Source: CAZOJJ01 sp964580105
GTDB taxonomy: Bacteria > Bacteroidota > Rhodothermia > Rhodothermales > Rubricoccaceae
Direction: 5' to 3'
DNA length: 64,000 nt
NCBI GenBank assembly: GCA_964580105.1
Contig: CAZOJJ010000008.1
Location: forward strand, 1 to 64,000
In this document: in pieces, positions 34,128 to 42,582 of the stretch
Layout: the number at the start of each line of letters is the position of its first letter
Position numbering within the stretch: the stretch's first letter is position 1
The notes under the pieces: generated by a model
Database searches by the model: none
Seen by the model: only the letters and a program-made list of their open reading frames with translations
Told to the model about the DNA's origin: nothing
Made by a program: the position numbers and the translations under genes

Positions 34128-34539
34128 AGTCCTCGATGGCCTCGATGCCCTGCCGCTTGAGCTCCTCCAGATGGTCCCGCATGGCCTGGAGCTGCTCGGG
34201 CGGGTGCCCCTGCCAGTCCGTGACTTCGCCCGTGACCCGCAGCGGGTCCCGCGTGCGGTAGGACTTCGTCGGGTTGCCCGGGTACTTCTTGTCCGTCAGG
34301 TTGGGGTCGTCCTCGATGGGGCCGGTCGGCTCCACGATGTAGATCCGGCCGCGCCCTTCGCCGACGGCCAGTTCGGCCCCCCAGGTGGCCGCGTCCAGGG
34401 TGGCGGTGAGGTAGACGTAGGCCGCCTTCTTCCTCGCGCCGTAATTGGAACGGTAGCCGGGCGCGATCAGGTCACCCGGCTTCAGGTCGGCCTTCGTGCC
34501 GTGGTAATACCGCGGTGCGTTCGGGTCGTTGGTGGCCAT
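34126..34539 (-). CDS. arr: NAD(+)-rifampin ADP-ribosyltransferase
   Basis: A 137-residue protein matching Arr over its whole length. Diagnostic segments are YYHGTKADLKPGDLI, GYRSNYGARKKAAYVYLTAT, AATWGAELAVGEGRGRIYIV, EPTGPIEDDPNLTDKKYPGN and DPLRVTGEVTDWQGHPPEQL. Arr enzymes transfer ADP-ribose to a hydroxyl of rifamycins and abolish binding to RNA polymerase. Start ATG 34539. GC content is like its neighbours and no mobile element adjoins it, so it looks chromosomal and resident. Whether it confers resistance here, or serves another ADP-ribosylation role, is not shown by sequence alone. Confidence 0.94.
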   Translation of the reverse strand: MATNDPNAPRYYHGTKADLKPGDLIAPGYRSNYGARKKAAYVYLTATLDAATWGAELAVGEGRGRIYIVEPTGPIEDDPNLTDKKYPGNPTKSYRTRDPLRVTGEVTDWQGHPPEQLQAMRDHLEELKRQGIEAIED

Positions 34540-34685
34540 CGGTGGGTAGCTTCCGTGGTCCGGCGGTCCGGCCGCATCCCACGCGGAGCGGCCGGGCGAG
34601 CGAAAAAGGTAGCCGCGGACGGCGGCCGGAGCCGGAAAGCCGGTTCTACGTGGACGGACGCGTCGCCCGCCCTGGACGGAACGCG

Positions 34686-36359
34686 CTACGCCGCCGGCTC
34701 GCCGACGAGCTCGCGCGCCCGCGCCAGCGCCGCCGCCAGGTCCCCCACGACGTTCGCGTCGCCGAGGCGGGCCAGGAGCCCCGACCGCTCCAGCACGACG
34801 AGCGGCTGGGCGTGCACGCCCACGAGCACGAGCGCCGGCCCCTGTCGCTCGGCTTCGTTCTGGAGCGTCTCCAGCGCCCGCAGGCCCGTCGCGTCGAGGG
34901 CCAGGACGTCGCGCATCTGGAGCACGAGCACGCGCGGCGTCCGCTCGATGGCCGCGAGCGACGAGGCGAACTTGTGCGCGGCCCCGAAGAAGAACGGCCC
35001 CGACACCTCGAACACCTCCACGCCGGCCGGCTTGGCCCGGAGCGCGGCGGCCTCGGCCGCATCCACGGGTGGGTCCGCCTCGTCGTCGCCCCGGAGGGCG
35101 CGGACGCCGGCCACCTCGGCCATCCGCCGCATGAACAGGAACGCCGCGAGCACGACGCCCACCTGGATGGCCACCGTGAGGTCCACGAACACCGTCAGCC
35201 CGAACGTGACCACGAGCACGAGCGCGTCGCTCCGCGTGGAGGCCCGGAGCACGCGGGCGAACAGGTGCGCCTCGCTCATGTTGTAGGCGACGACGAACAG
35301 GATGCCGGCCAGGACGGGCATCGGGACGAGCGCGGCCCACCGGCCCGCCGCCACGAGGATGACGAGGAGGGTGAGGGCGTGGACCATCCCGGCGATGGGC
35401 GTCCGCCCGCCCGCCTTCACGTTCGTGGCCGTCCGCGCGATGGCGCCGGTGGCGGGGAGGCCGCCGAAGAGGGGGGAGGCCAGGTTCGCCACGCCCTGGG
35501 CGACGAGCTCGGCGTTCGAGCGGTGCCGCCGGCCCGTCATCCCATCGGCGACGACGGCCGAGAGCAGGCTCTCGATGGCGGCCAGGAGCGCGATGGAGAC
35601 GGCCGGCGAGACGAGCTCCGGCAGCATCGCCGGGTCCACGCGCGGGAGGCGCGGGGCCGGGACCCCGCTCGGGACGGCCCCGAACCGGCTCCCGATGGTC
35701 TCCACCGGGAGGTCGAACGCGGCCACGGCCGCCGTCGCGGCGAGCAGCGCCACGAGCGAGGCGGGCACGCGCGGGGCCACGCGCGGCAGCCCGACGACCA
35801 CGGCGACGGTCGCCGCCGTGAGGCCGAGCGCCCACGGGTTGAGCGTGCCGAGGGCCTCGGCGTAGGCCGCCCACTTCGGGGCGAACGCGGCCGGCACCTC
35901 GGCCATGGCGAGCCCGAGCGCGTCGCGCACCTGCCCCGAGGCGATCACGACGGCGATGCCCGCCGTGAAGCCGACGGTGACGGGGTAGGGGACGTACCGG
36001 ATGAGCCCGCCGAGGCGGGCCACGCCCATCGCCACGAGGAGGCCGCCGGCCATGAGCGTCGCCACGGCGAGGCCGTCGTAGCCGAACTCCTGCACGACGC
36101 CGTAGACGAGGACGATGAAGGCGCCCGTCGGCCCGCCGATCTGGACGCGGCTCCCGCTCAGCGCCGAGATCAGGAACCCGGCCACGACGGCGGTGACGAG
36201 CCCCTGCTCCGGCTTGACGCCCGAGGCGATGGCGAAGGCGATGGCGAGCGGCAGGGCCACGACGCCGACGAGCAGGCCGGCGGCGAGGTCTCGCCCGAAC
36301 GGAGCGCGGCCGTACCCCTCCCGGAGTACGGCCACGAGTTTCGGCTCCAGCGAGTTCAA
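34686..36359 (-). CDS. SulP family anion transporter with STAS domain
   Basis: About 557 residues. The transporter core (about 20-420) has SulP hallmarks: GLLVGVVALPLAIAFAIASG, the GSRVQIGGPTGAFIVLVYG segment, GGLPATGAIARTATNVKAGG and AGMVHALTLLVILVAA. A STAS domain occupies about 440-550 (EVFEVSGPFFFGAAHKFAS, LVLQMRDVLALDATGLRALE). Members carry sulfate, bicarbonate or other anions with Na+ or H+; the substrate cannot be told. The start is uncertain: TTG 36359 is used, with GTG 36335 and TTG 36413 as alternatives. It is upstream of arr with a 146-base gap. Confidence 0.9.
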   Translation of the reverse strand: MNSLEPKLVAVLREGYGRAPFGRDLAAGLLVGVVALPLAIAFAIASGVKPEQGLVTAVVAGFLISALSGSRVQIGGPTGAFIVLVYGVVQEFGYDGLAVATLMAGGLLVAMGVARLGGLIRYVPYPVTVGFTAGIAVVIASGQVRDALGLAMAEVPAAFAPKWAAYAEALGTLNPWALGLTAATVAVVVGLPRVAPRVPASLVALLAATAAVAAFDLPVETIGSRFGAVPSGVPAPRLPRVDPAMLPELVSPAVSIALLAAIESLLSAVVADGMTGRRHRSNAELVAQGVANLASPLFGGLPATGAIARTATNVKAGGRTPIAGMVHALTLLVILVAAGRWAALVPMPVLAGILFVVAYNMSEAHLFARVLRASTRSDALVLVVTFGLTVFVDLTVAIQVGVVLAAFLFMRRMAEVAGVRALRGDDEADPPVDAAEAAALRAKPAGVEVFEVSGPFFFGAAHKFASSLAAIERTPRVLVLQMRDVLALDATGLRALETLQNEAERQGPALVLVGVHAQPLVVLERSGLLARLGDANVVGDLAAALARARELVGEPAA

Positions 36360-36435
36360 GGGACGTGCGCGGAAGCGGGGGTGGGGCCACGAAAAAGGGC
36401 CGCCCCAACGCAACGAGGCAGGGCGGCCGGCGCGG

Positions 36436-36443
36436 GGAAGGTA
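36436..36443 (-). promoter_or_regulatory. Putative -7 element TACCTTCC for the SulP gene
   Basis: 77 bases before TTG 36359 on the minus strand, in the gap after the small membrane protein gene. Confidence 0.45.
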
Positions 36444-36540
36444 GGCGCGGGCGCACGGCGTGGCAAGCCGTCCGGCCCGCCTCGGGGGCGCGCGCGGCGG
36501 AGTTCCCGGCCTCTTCTCCGGCGCGGGCGACGCCGCCCCC

Positions 36541-36861
36541 TCACGTACACACGGTTCGCCCTTCGCAGAACAGCTCCAGGGCGAGGAACGCCAGGGCTAC
36601 GAGGCCCGGTCCGCACAACGTCACCAGCGTGTAGAGGCCCAGCCGGCCGGGGGTCGTCCGCTTCCGCTGCCGCCAGAACAGGACGTTGCCCAGGACGACC
36701 GGGACCGGATAGAGCAGGATCGACGCCGCGACCGCCTGGGTCCAGAAGCTCGTTTCCGAGCCCGGCGCGTCGAACAGGAACAGCAGGAGGAACAGGCCGA
36801 CGGGCCAGAGGAGCAGGGTGGCGGCGGCAAGGAGGTTGACGCCGAGGAGGAGCGGTTTCAT
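36541..36861 (-). CDS. Small membrane protein of unknown function
   Basis: A 106-residue protein with three hydrophobic segments: LLLGVNLLAAATLLLWPVGL running into LFLLLFLF (about 4-31), AVAASILLYPVPVVLGNVLF (about 43-62) and LVTLCGPGLVALAFLALELF (about 79-98). A basic WRQRKRTTPGR loop separates the last two, so the protein probably spans the inner membrane three times. No family is recognised. ATG 36861 follows the cupin gene by 59 bases on the same strand. Confidence 0.6.
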   Translation of the reverse strand: MKPLLLGVNLLAAATLLLWPVGLFLLLFLFDAPGSETSFWTQAVAASILLYPVPVVLGNVLFWRQRKRTTPGRLGLYTLVTLCGPGLVALAFLALELFCEGRTVCT

Positions 36862-36920
36862 GGCGGGTCGCCCGGCCGATGCCGTACGGTGTGCGTGGGA
36901 TGGCGTGGGATGGAGCCGAG

Positions 36921-37508
36921 TCAGGCGCCGAGGGCGGCGGGGTCGCAGGCGACGTACCCTCGCCGGCGACCCCACGCGGCGAGGAGGCCGACGAGGGCGC
37001 GCTGCAGCGGCACCGGCAACCCCGACATCGAGCCGCCGTGCCGCAACATCGCGTGCAGAATCACCGCGCCCTGGAGGAGGGACGAGGGGCGCCCGCGATC
37101 ATCCACCTTTCCCTTGCGGGCGAGCCAGGACAGCATGGCGAAGCCGTGCAGCGTGTCGCGGATGGCGGTGGGGTCGGGCCGGTGGAGCGTCGTGGACTGC
37201 CGCACGCGCAGCTCGGATGTCCCCGCATTCCACGGGTGGAGGTGGACGACCCCCGGCGGGAGCTCGACGGCCGCCCCTTCCGGCAGCTCTGCCTCGGTGC
37301 GGCCGAGGCGGTAGCGGGCGTGTCCGGCGAGGACCTCGAAGCGCTCCGTCCAGGCGGCGTGCCGGTGGGGGAAGACGAGGGCGCGGGGGCTGCCCGGCGG
37401 GGCGGTGTACTCCAGCACGAAGTGCCGGCCGTGCGCCTCGTCGGCATAGACGACGTGCGCCCGCAGGCCCGTGCGGGGGTCGTCGAAGGTCAGGTCGGAG
37501 AGGGACAT
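36921..37508 (-). CDS. Cupin-domain protein
   Basis: A 195-residue protein. Residues about 25-110 form a cupin barrel: RHFVLEYTAPPGSPRALVFP then HRHAAWTERFEVLAGHARYR (motif 1 with HxH and Glu), and EGAAVELPPGVVHLHPWNAG (motif 2 with His), so a metal site is likely. The C-terminal 80 residues are helical (TLHGFAMLSWLARKGKVDDR) and are not part of the standard domain. The family covers sugar isomerases, dioxygenases and sensors; no substrate is assigned. The frame is open upstream to 37817, but that part belongs to a remnant; ATG 37508 is used. Confidence 0.78.
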   Translation of the reverse strand: MSLSDLTFDDPRTGLRAHVVYADEAHGRHFVLEYTAPPGSPRALVFPHRHAAWTERFEVLAGHARYRLGRTEAELPEGAAVELPPGVVHLHPWNAGTSELRVRQSTTLHRPDPTAIRDTLHGFAMLSWLARKGKVDDRGRPSSLLQGAVILHAMLRHGGSMSGLPVPLQRALVGLLAAWGRRRGYVACDPAALGA

Positions 37509-37539
37509 GGCGGGCCGGCGGAAGGGAGGGCGGATACGG

Positions 37540-37817
37540 TCAGGGGCACAGCGCGGCGGGCGGCGGCATCGTGCCACGCTCCTCGACCCGGGGCAGGGGG
37601 TGTGGTAGAGAAGCTCCAGGGTGGTCGCGTTCGTCAGGTCTACGCTCTCGGCGAGGGCGGCGAGCAGTTCGCTGGAGCAGCCTTCAAGGCGGGCCATCCA
37701 GTTGACCAGGGGTTCTCGAGGGTCGTCCTTGATCGGGTATTCAATGCGCTGTACCTCGATATGGGTGTTGGGATAGAAGGCGTTGTATGATGGGGCGTAA
37801 TAGTGAGAGGTGAAATG
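37540..37817 (-). pseudogene. Start-less, frameshifted coding remnant
   Basis: Read on the minus strand just after an in-frame TAG (37818-37820), the frame gives protein-like sequence, HFTSHYYAPSYNAFYPNTHI, then RIEYPIKDDPREPLVNW and MARLEGCSSELLAALAESVD, up to LELLYHT. At a run of five C the plausible continuation moves one frame (PLPRVEERGTMPPPAALCP, stop at 37540). No start codon precedes the protein-like part. I do not know the family. It is a decayed gene or carries sequence errors. Confidence 0.4.
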
Positions 37818-37855
37818 CTATTGTGGGCGCGGGTCGGTTGCCGGGGCGTAACGGC

Positions 37856-38355
37856 TTACGATCCGCCCCGGAGGAGGTTGGGCAGCATGAGGAGGGAGAC
37901 CGCTGCAGCGAAGAAGGCGCGGATCACGTGGAGTCGATCCCACCCGCTCCTCCGGCGCCGAGATTCCATGCCGAAGTACGTCAGCAAAACGGCACAGACG
38001 CCGAGAGGTTGGGACACCATGAATGCGACGACGACCGCAGGAGGCCACGCACCTCCAGCAAGATGAGAGGGAGGCTCCTCCACGCACGGCGGTAGAACTC
38101 CCGTTCTAGGTCCCGGACGAGTTGTGCGTGCTCTGAAACTAGATCCGGTGACGACGGTGAGGCGAGTGGCGGTGAGGGTGGGTTCGATACGGGTTGCCCG
38201 GAGGTGGGCAAGGCTGACTTGCTGCGATGGAGCACGTACCACGCACCGTCCTCCTCGACACCGTCGTAGATCCCCGACGTGCCCCGGTGGGTCACGGCAG
38301 ACTCGGGGATGCCTCGGGAGGAGGCGATCTCGGCGGCGGGGGTTTGGGTGGTCAT
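37856..38355 (-). pseudogene. Frameshifted small membrane protein gene
   Basis: Two overlapping minus-strand frames complement each other. From ATG 38355 the first reads TTQTPAAEIASSRGIPESAV to REFYRRAWRSLPLILLEV near 38060; then coding character jumps one frame to AWPPAVVVAFMVSQPLGVCA, LLTYFGMESRRRRSG and RAFFAAAVSLLMLPNLL, stopping at 37856. A single-base indel around 38055-38062 would restore about 165 codons with two or three membrane helices. Together with the remnant just downstream this marks a decaying or mis-sequenced segment. No homologue is recognised. Confidence 0.45.
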
Positions 38356-38640
38356 TCGTGAATCAAATCTCGGGGCATAAGTCGTCCCGTAGTAACGTTG
38401 AGCGGTAATGAATTGATTATATTGGATGTTGGGACTGATATGAGGTTAATGATTGGGATGCGCCTATGGGTGTAAGCTGGGTTCTTGGCTGGTAATTAGA
38501 TGCCGGAGAGACGCGTCGTGTCACGGCTTCGAGACGCCTAACACGCAGGGACGGCTTCAAGATAGGCCATGGCTCCATGCCACACCCCCCCGGGTGACAC
38601 GAAAACAGCGTCCCCGCGCGGCATACCACGCCACGGCCCC
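38356..38640. other. AT-richer intergenic stretch without a gene
   Basis: This is the least GC-rich gap in the window (for example the AATTGATTATATTGG segment near 38410). Six-frame reading shows only short interrupted frames. It may hold the promoter of the frameshifted gene to its left; a TATCTTGA box occurs on the minus strand at about 38560-38567. Confidence 0.6.
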
Positions 38641-39783
38641 CTACAGCCGGATCAGCGACGCCGCGTGCTCGGCCCGCGCCCGCGCCGTCTCCCCGTCCGA
38701 GGCCGTCACCGTCACGTGCCCCATCTTCCGGCGGAGCCGCGCCTCGGTCTTCCCGTAGAGGTGCACCGCCGCCCCCGGCACCGAGAGCGCCTGCGTCACC
38801 CCGCCGAACCCGGCCGGCCCGTCGCGGTGGCCCAGCACGTTCACCATGCACGCCGCCGGGGCGCGCAGGCCCGGATCGCCGAGCGGCAGCCCCAGCACGG
38901 CCCGCACGTGGTTCTCGAACTGCGACGTGTGGCACCCCTCGATGGAGTAGTGCCCCGTGTTGTGCGGGCGCGGCGCCAGCTCGTTGACCAGCACGCGGCC
39001 GTCGGCGAGGTGGAACAGCTCCACCGCCGTCAGCCCCACGCCGTCCACCGCCTCGACGGCCGCGAGGGCGACCCGCTGGGCCTCCTGAGCCACGCCCTCG
39101 GGCAGGTCGGCCGGGACCACCACGGCGTGGCAGCGGTGCTCCCGCTGCTCGGTGTAGGCGACGGGGTAGACGACGTGCGCGCCGTCGGGCCGGCGCGCCA
39201 CCTGCACGGCCAGCTCGCCCACGAACGGCACCCACGCCTCTACGAGTGCCCCGTCCTCGGCCGCGAGGTGGGCCCAGGCGGCTTCGAGCGCGGCGGGGTC
39301 GTCACAGGTGGCGTTGCCGTAGCCGTCGTAGGAGCCCTCGTAGCGTTTGAGGACGACGGGGTAGTCGAAGCGGTCGGCCGCGTCGAGGGCTTCGCCGAGG
39401 CCGGCGCAGCGGCGGAAGGGGGGGAGGGGCAGACCGGCGCGGTCCAGGGCGTCCTTCTGCGTGCCCTTGTGGCGGATCTGGCGGAGGGTCTGCGGCCTCG
39501 GCCAGAGGGCGACGCCGTCGGGGCACACCTCCGCCAGCCGGTCCGCCGGCGCCCACTCGCTCTCGACGGTGACGGCGTCGCAGCCCTCGGCCCAGTCGCG
39601 GAGGACGAACGGGTCGGTCCAGTCGGCGACGGTGACGTTCGCGAAGGGGGCCTCGGAGCCGCTGGCTTTCGGCGTGAGCAGCTTGACGCGGATGCCCAGG
39701 CGGACGGCCGCGAGCGCCGTCATGCGGCCGAGCTGGCCGGCGCCGAGGATGCCGAGGGTGGGAGGGAAAGCGGTGGTGGGCAC
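38641..39783 (-). CDS. purK: 5-(carboxyamino)imidazole ribonucleotide synthase
   Basis: A 380-residue ATP-grasp enzyme that carboxylates AIR with bicarbonate and ATP in purine synthesis. The N-terminal GILGAGQLGRMTALAAVRLG and VTVESEWAP match the PurK preATP-grasp domain; FDYPVVLKRYEGSYDGYGNA and VELFHLADGRVLVNELAPRP with HNTGHYSIEGCHTSQFENHV are the ATP-grasp and catalytic regions. Start GTG 39783. purE is not adjacent, unlike in many bacteria. The gene follows ftsK on the same strand with a 99-base gap. Confidence 0.95.
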   Translation of the reverse strand: MPTTAFPPTLGILGAGQLGRMTALAAVRLGIRVKLLTPKASGSEAPFANVTVADWTDPFVLRDWAEGCDAVTVESEWAPADRLAEVCPDGVALWPRPQTLRQIRHKGTQKDALDRAGLPLPPFRRCAGLGEALDAADRFDYPVVLKRYEGSYDGYGNATCDDPAALEAAWAHLAAEDGALVEAWVPFVGELAVQVARRPDGAHVVYPVAYTEQREHRCHAVVVPADLPEGVAQEAQRVALAAVEAVDGVGLTAVELFHLADGRVLVNELAPRPHNTGHYSIEGCHTSQFENHVRAVLGLPLGDPGLRAPAACMVNVLGHRDGPAGFGGVTQALSVPGAAVHLYGKTEARLRRKMGHVTVTASDGETARARAEHAASLIRL

Positions 39784-39882
39784 GGAGGAAGGGGGGAAGG
39801 GAGAGGAGGATGGACGGCGCGTGCTGGTGCGCCGGTGAGGCGCCGAGCGGGGCGAAGGACGTGCGGACTCGGACCGTGCCGC

Positions 39883-42468
39883 TCAGGCCGGCTCATTGCC
39901 CTGCGCGAGCAGGCCGTCGAGCTGGGCCTCGTCGGTGACGAGCACCTCGCGCGCCTTCGAACCCTCGAACGGCCCGACGATGCCGGCCTCCTCGAGCTGG
40001 TCCACGATCCGCGCCGCGCGCGTGTAGCCGACGGAGAGCTTGCGCTGGAGGAGGCTCACCGAGCCCTGCTGGCTCCGCACGATCACGCGGGCGGCCTCCT
40101 CGAAGAGGTCGTCGCGCTCCTCGTCGGCCTCGCCGAGGCCGGCGGGGCCGCCGTCGCCGCCCGCCTCGACGGGCGGGAGGAGGTACGGGCCGGCCCCCTT
40201 CTGCGCCTGCACGAAGTTGACGACCTGCTCGACCTCCTCCACGCTCACGAACGGCCCCTGGAGGCGCGTGATGCGCGAGCCGTTCATGTAGAGGAGGTCG
40301 CCGTTGCCGATGAGGTGCTGGGCCCCGCCCATGTCGATGATCGTCCGCGAGTCGATCCGCGAGGCGACCTGGTAGGCGATGCGGCTCGGGAAGTTGGCCT
40401 TGATCAGCCCCGTGATGACGTCCACGCTCGGCCGCTGCGTGGCGATGACGAGGTGGATGCCGACGGCGCGCGCCATCTGCGCCAGCCGCGCGATGGGGGC
40501 CTCGACCTCCTTGCCCGACGTCATCATGAGGTCGGCCAGCTCGTCGATCACGACGACGATGTAGGGGAGGTGGCGGTGGCCGTCGTCGGGGTCGAGGCTG
40601 CCCTTGGCGACCTTCGCGTTGTACTCCTGGATGCCGCGCACGCCGGCCGCCGCGAGGAGGTCGTAGCGGTGCTCCATCTCGCGCTCGCACGTCCGCAGCA
40701 CGCCCGCCGCGAGGCCGAACTCCGTCGTGATTGGCTCCTCCAGGTCCTCGGGCATGGCGATGAAGTGGTCGAGCAGCCCGGCGTACGTGTTGAGCTCGAT
40801 CTTCTTCGGGTCCACGAGGACGAACTTGAGGTCGGCCGGGTGGCACGCGTAGAGCAGCCCGCCGATGAGCGTGTTGATGCCGACCGACTTGCCCGAGCCC
40901 GTCGCTCCCGCAATCAGCAGGTGCGGCATCTTGGTGAGGTCCTCGATGAACACCTCGCCCTCGATGGTCTTCCCGATGACCACGGGCAGCGCCATCTTGC
41001 CGCCGTCGCGGCGGCTGGCGTCGCGGAACTTGGCCGTGGCGAGCATGGACCGGAGGCGGACGAGCTCGCGCGAGCGGTTCGGGATCTCCACGCCGATGGC
41101 GCTCTTGCCCGGGATCGGCGCGATGATGCGGATGCCGGGCGCGGCGAGGGCCATCGCGAGGTCGTCCTCCAGCGCCGTGATGCGGCTGATCTTGACGCCC
41201 GGCGCGGGCGTGAGCTCGTAGCGCGTCACCGTCGGCCCCACGACGGCGTCGATCTCGGCGATCTCGATGTTGTACGTCTCCAGCTTGTCGAGGAGGATCT
41301 GCTTGTTCTCCTCGATCTCGTCGAGGTCGATCTGCGTGCGGTCGTCGGGCGCTTCGAGCAGCTCGATGGAGGGGTAGTCGTACGGGAGGGTGTGGGCGTC
41401 CACCGAGGTGCGGCGGGCGCTGTCGAGGTCGGCCGGCGCCTCCTCGACAGGACGGCGGACGTGGAAGGCCGGGCCGTCCTGCGGCTGGCTGCGGTGGAGG
41501 CGGACGAGGTCGTCCACGATCTCGTCGTCGTCCTCGGCGGGCGGGGCGAAGAGGTCGGACGGCGGGGGCGACGGGCGCGGCTCGGCGGGCGGAAGCGGTG
41601 GGCGCGGGGCGGCCGTGCGGGGCTCCGGCGCCGGGGCGGGGCGGGCCTCGCGGTGGGCGTCCTCCTGCTTTTTCGCCGCGCGGGCCCGGCGTCGCTTCTC
41701 GCGCTCGGCGTGCCGCTCCTCCTGCCGGGCGCGGCGCTCGGCCAGCGCGGCGGCGCGGAGCTGCTTGCGCTCTTCGGCCCCGCTCCGGAAGGACGCCCAC
41801 ACGTTGCGGCCCCCGTCGCGCACGCCGAAAAACAGCTCTTCGGCGCGGTCGAGCGACGTCTGGATGTCCCGGTCGATGACGAGCAGGATCGTCACGAGCA
41901 GCGCCAGGACGAGGAGGGCGAAGGAGCCGACGGCGCCGAGCACGCTCTCCAGCCAGCCCGCCACGCCGAGGCCGACGGCCCCGCTCCAGTGGTCGAGCGC
42001 GGCGTCCGTGCGCGGCTCCAGCCAGCCGAAGAAGCACGCCAGGAAGAAGGCGCCGACGGCGGCGAGGGTGGTCAGCAGCGGCAGGAACACCGGCGTCCGC
42101 CGCCGGAAGAGCACGTACCCCCAGCCGACGAGCATCCCGACCAGCAGCAGCACCGGATAGCCGAGGAAGCCCGTCACCAGCCACCGGCTCACGACGGCGC
42201 CGACGGGCCCGAGGAGGTTGTCGGCCCGGTTGTCGCGCGCGTCGAAGACGTCGGCCCAGCGGCCGGGGTCGTCGAGGAGCGCGTCATCGGCGCGGGTGTG
42301 GGTGACGACGGCGAGGGCGAGCAGGAGGGCGAGGGCGAGGAGCACGAGGCCGAGGATCTCGGTCTTGCGCTCCCGGGAGACGAGGGTGCCGGCCGTGCCG
42401 GCCGTGCCGGCCTTGGCGCGGGGTTTCGCCCGGCTCCTGGTTTTGCTGCGCGTGCGGGGGCTGCTCAC
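39883..42468 (-). CDS. ftsK: DNA translocase FtsK/SpoIIIE
   Basis: An 861-residue protein from GTG 42468. Four or five membrane helices occupy about 35-215 after a basic N-terminus with AGTAGTAGT encoded by a short repeat. A charged Ala/Pro linker spans about 230-370, then the alpha and beta motor domains (about 375-790) with Walker A LIAGATGSGKSVGINTLIGG, Walker B IVVVIDELADLMM and the QRPSVDVITGLIKANFPSRI segment. The C-terminal gamma winged helix (SVSLLQRKLSVGYTRAARIV) reads KOPS-type sequences. It couples chromosome segregation to division. Complete. Confidence 0.95.
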   Translation of the reverse strand: MSSPRTRSKTRSRAKPRAKAGTAGTAGTLVSRERKTEILGLVLLALALLLALAVVTHTRADDALLDDPGRWADVFDARDNRADNLLGPVGAVVSRWLVTGFLGYPVLLLVGMLVGWGYVLFRRRTPVFLPLLTTLAAVGAFFLACFFGWLEPRTDAALDHWSGAVGLGVAGWLESVLGAVGSFALLVLALLVTILLVIDRDIQTSLDRAEELFFGVRDGGRNVWASFRSGAEERKQLRAAALAERRARQEERHAEREKRRRARAAKKQEDAHREARPAPAPEPRTAAPRPPLPPAEPRPSPPPSDLFAPPAEDDDEIVDDLVRLHRSQPQDGPAFHVRRPVEEAPADLDSARRTSVDAHTLPYDYPSIELLEAPDDRTQIDLDEIEENKQILLDKLETYNIEIAEIDAVVGPTVTRYELTPAPGVKISRITALEDDLAMALAAPGIRIIAPIPGKSAIGVEIPNRSRELVRLRSMLATAKFRDASRRDGGKMALPVVIGKTIEGEVFIEDLTKMPHLLIAGATGSGKSVGINTLIGGLLYACHPADLKFVLVDPKKIELNTYAGLLDHFIAMPEDLEEPITTEFGLAAGVLRTCEREMEHRYDLLAAAGVRGIQEYNAKVAKGSLDPDDGHRHLPYIVVVIDELADLMMTSGKEVEAPIARLAQMARAVGIHLVIATQRPSVDVITGLIKANFPSRIAYQVASRIDSRTIIDMGGAQHLIGNGDLLYMNGSRITRLQGPFVSVEEVEQVVNFVQAQKGAGPYLLPPVEAGGDGGPAGLGEADEERDDLFEEAARVIVRSQQGSVSLLQRKLSVGYTRAARIVDQLEEAGIVGPFEGSKAREVLVTDEAQLDGLLAQGNEPA

Positions 42469-42516
42469 CGCGAGGGTCCGGTGGTGGGGAAACGGGGCCG
42501 GGGCGTCCGGCCCGGA

Positions 42517-42524
42517 CGAAAATA
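42517..42524 (-). promoter_or_regulatory. Putative -7 element TATTTTCG for ftsK
   Basis: 49 bases before GTG 42468, in the 114-base gap after the comB-like stop. Confidence 0.5.
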
Positions 42525-42582
42525 CACGACGGCGGCCCGTTCCGGGAAGGGGACCGCGCGCGGCGCCCGTTTCCGCGCCGGG

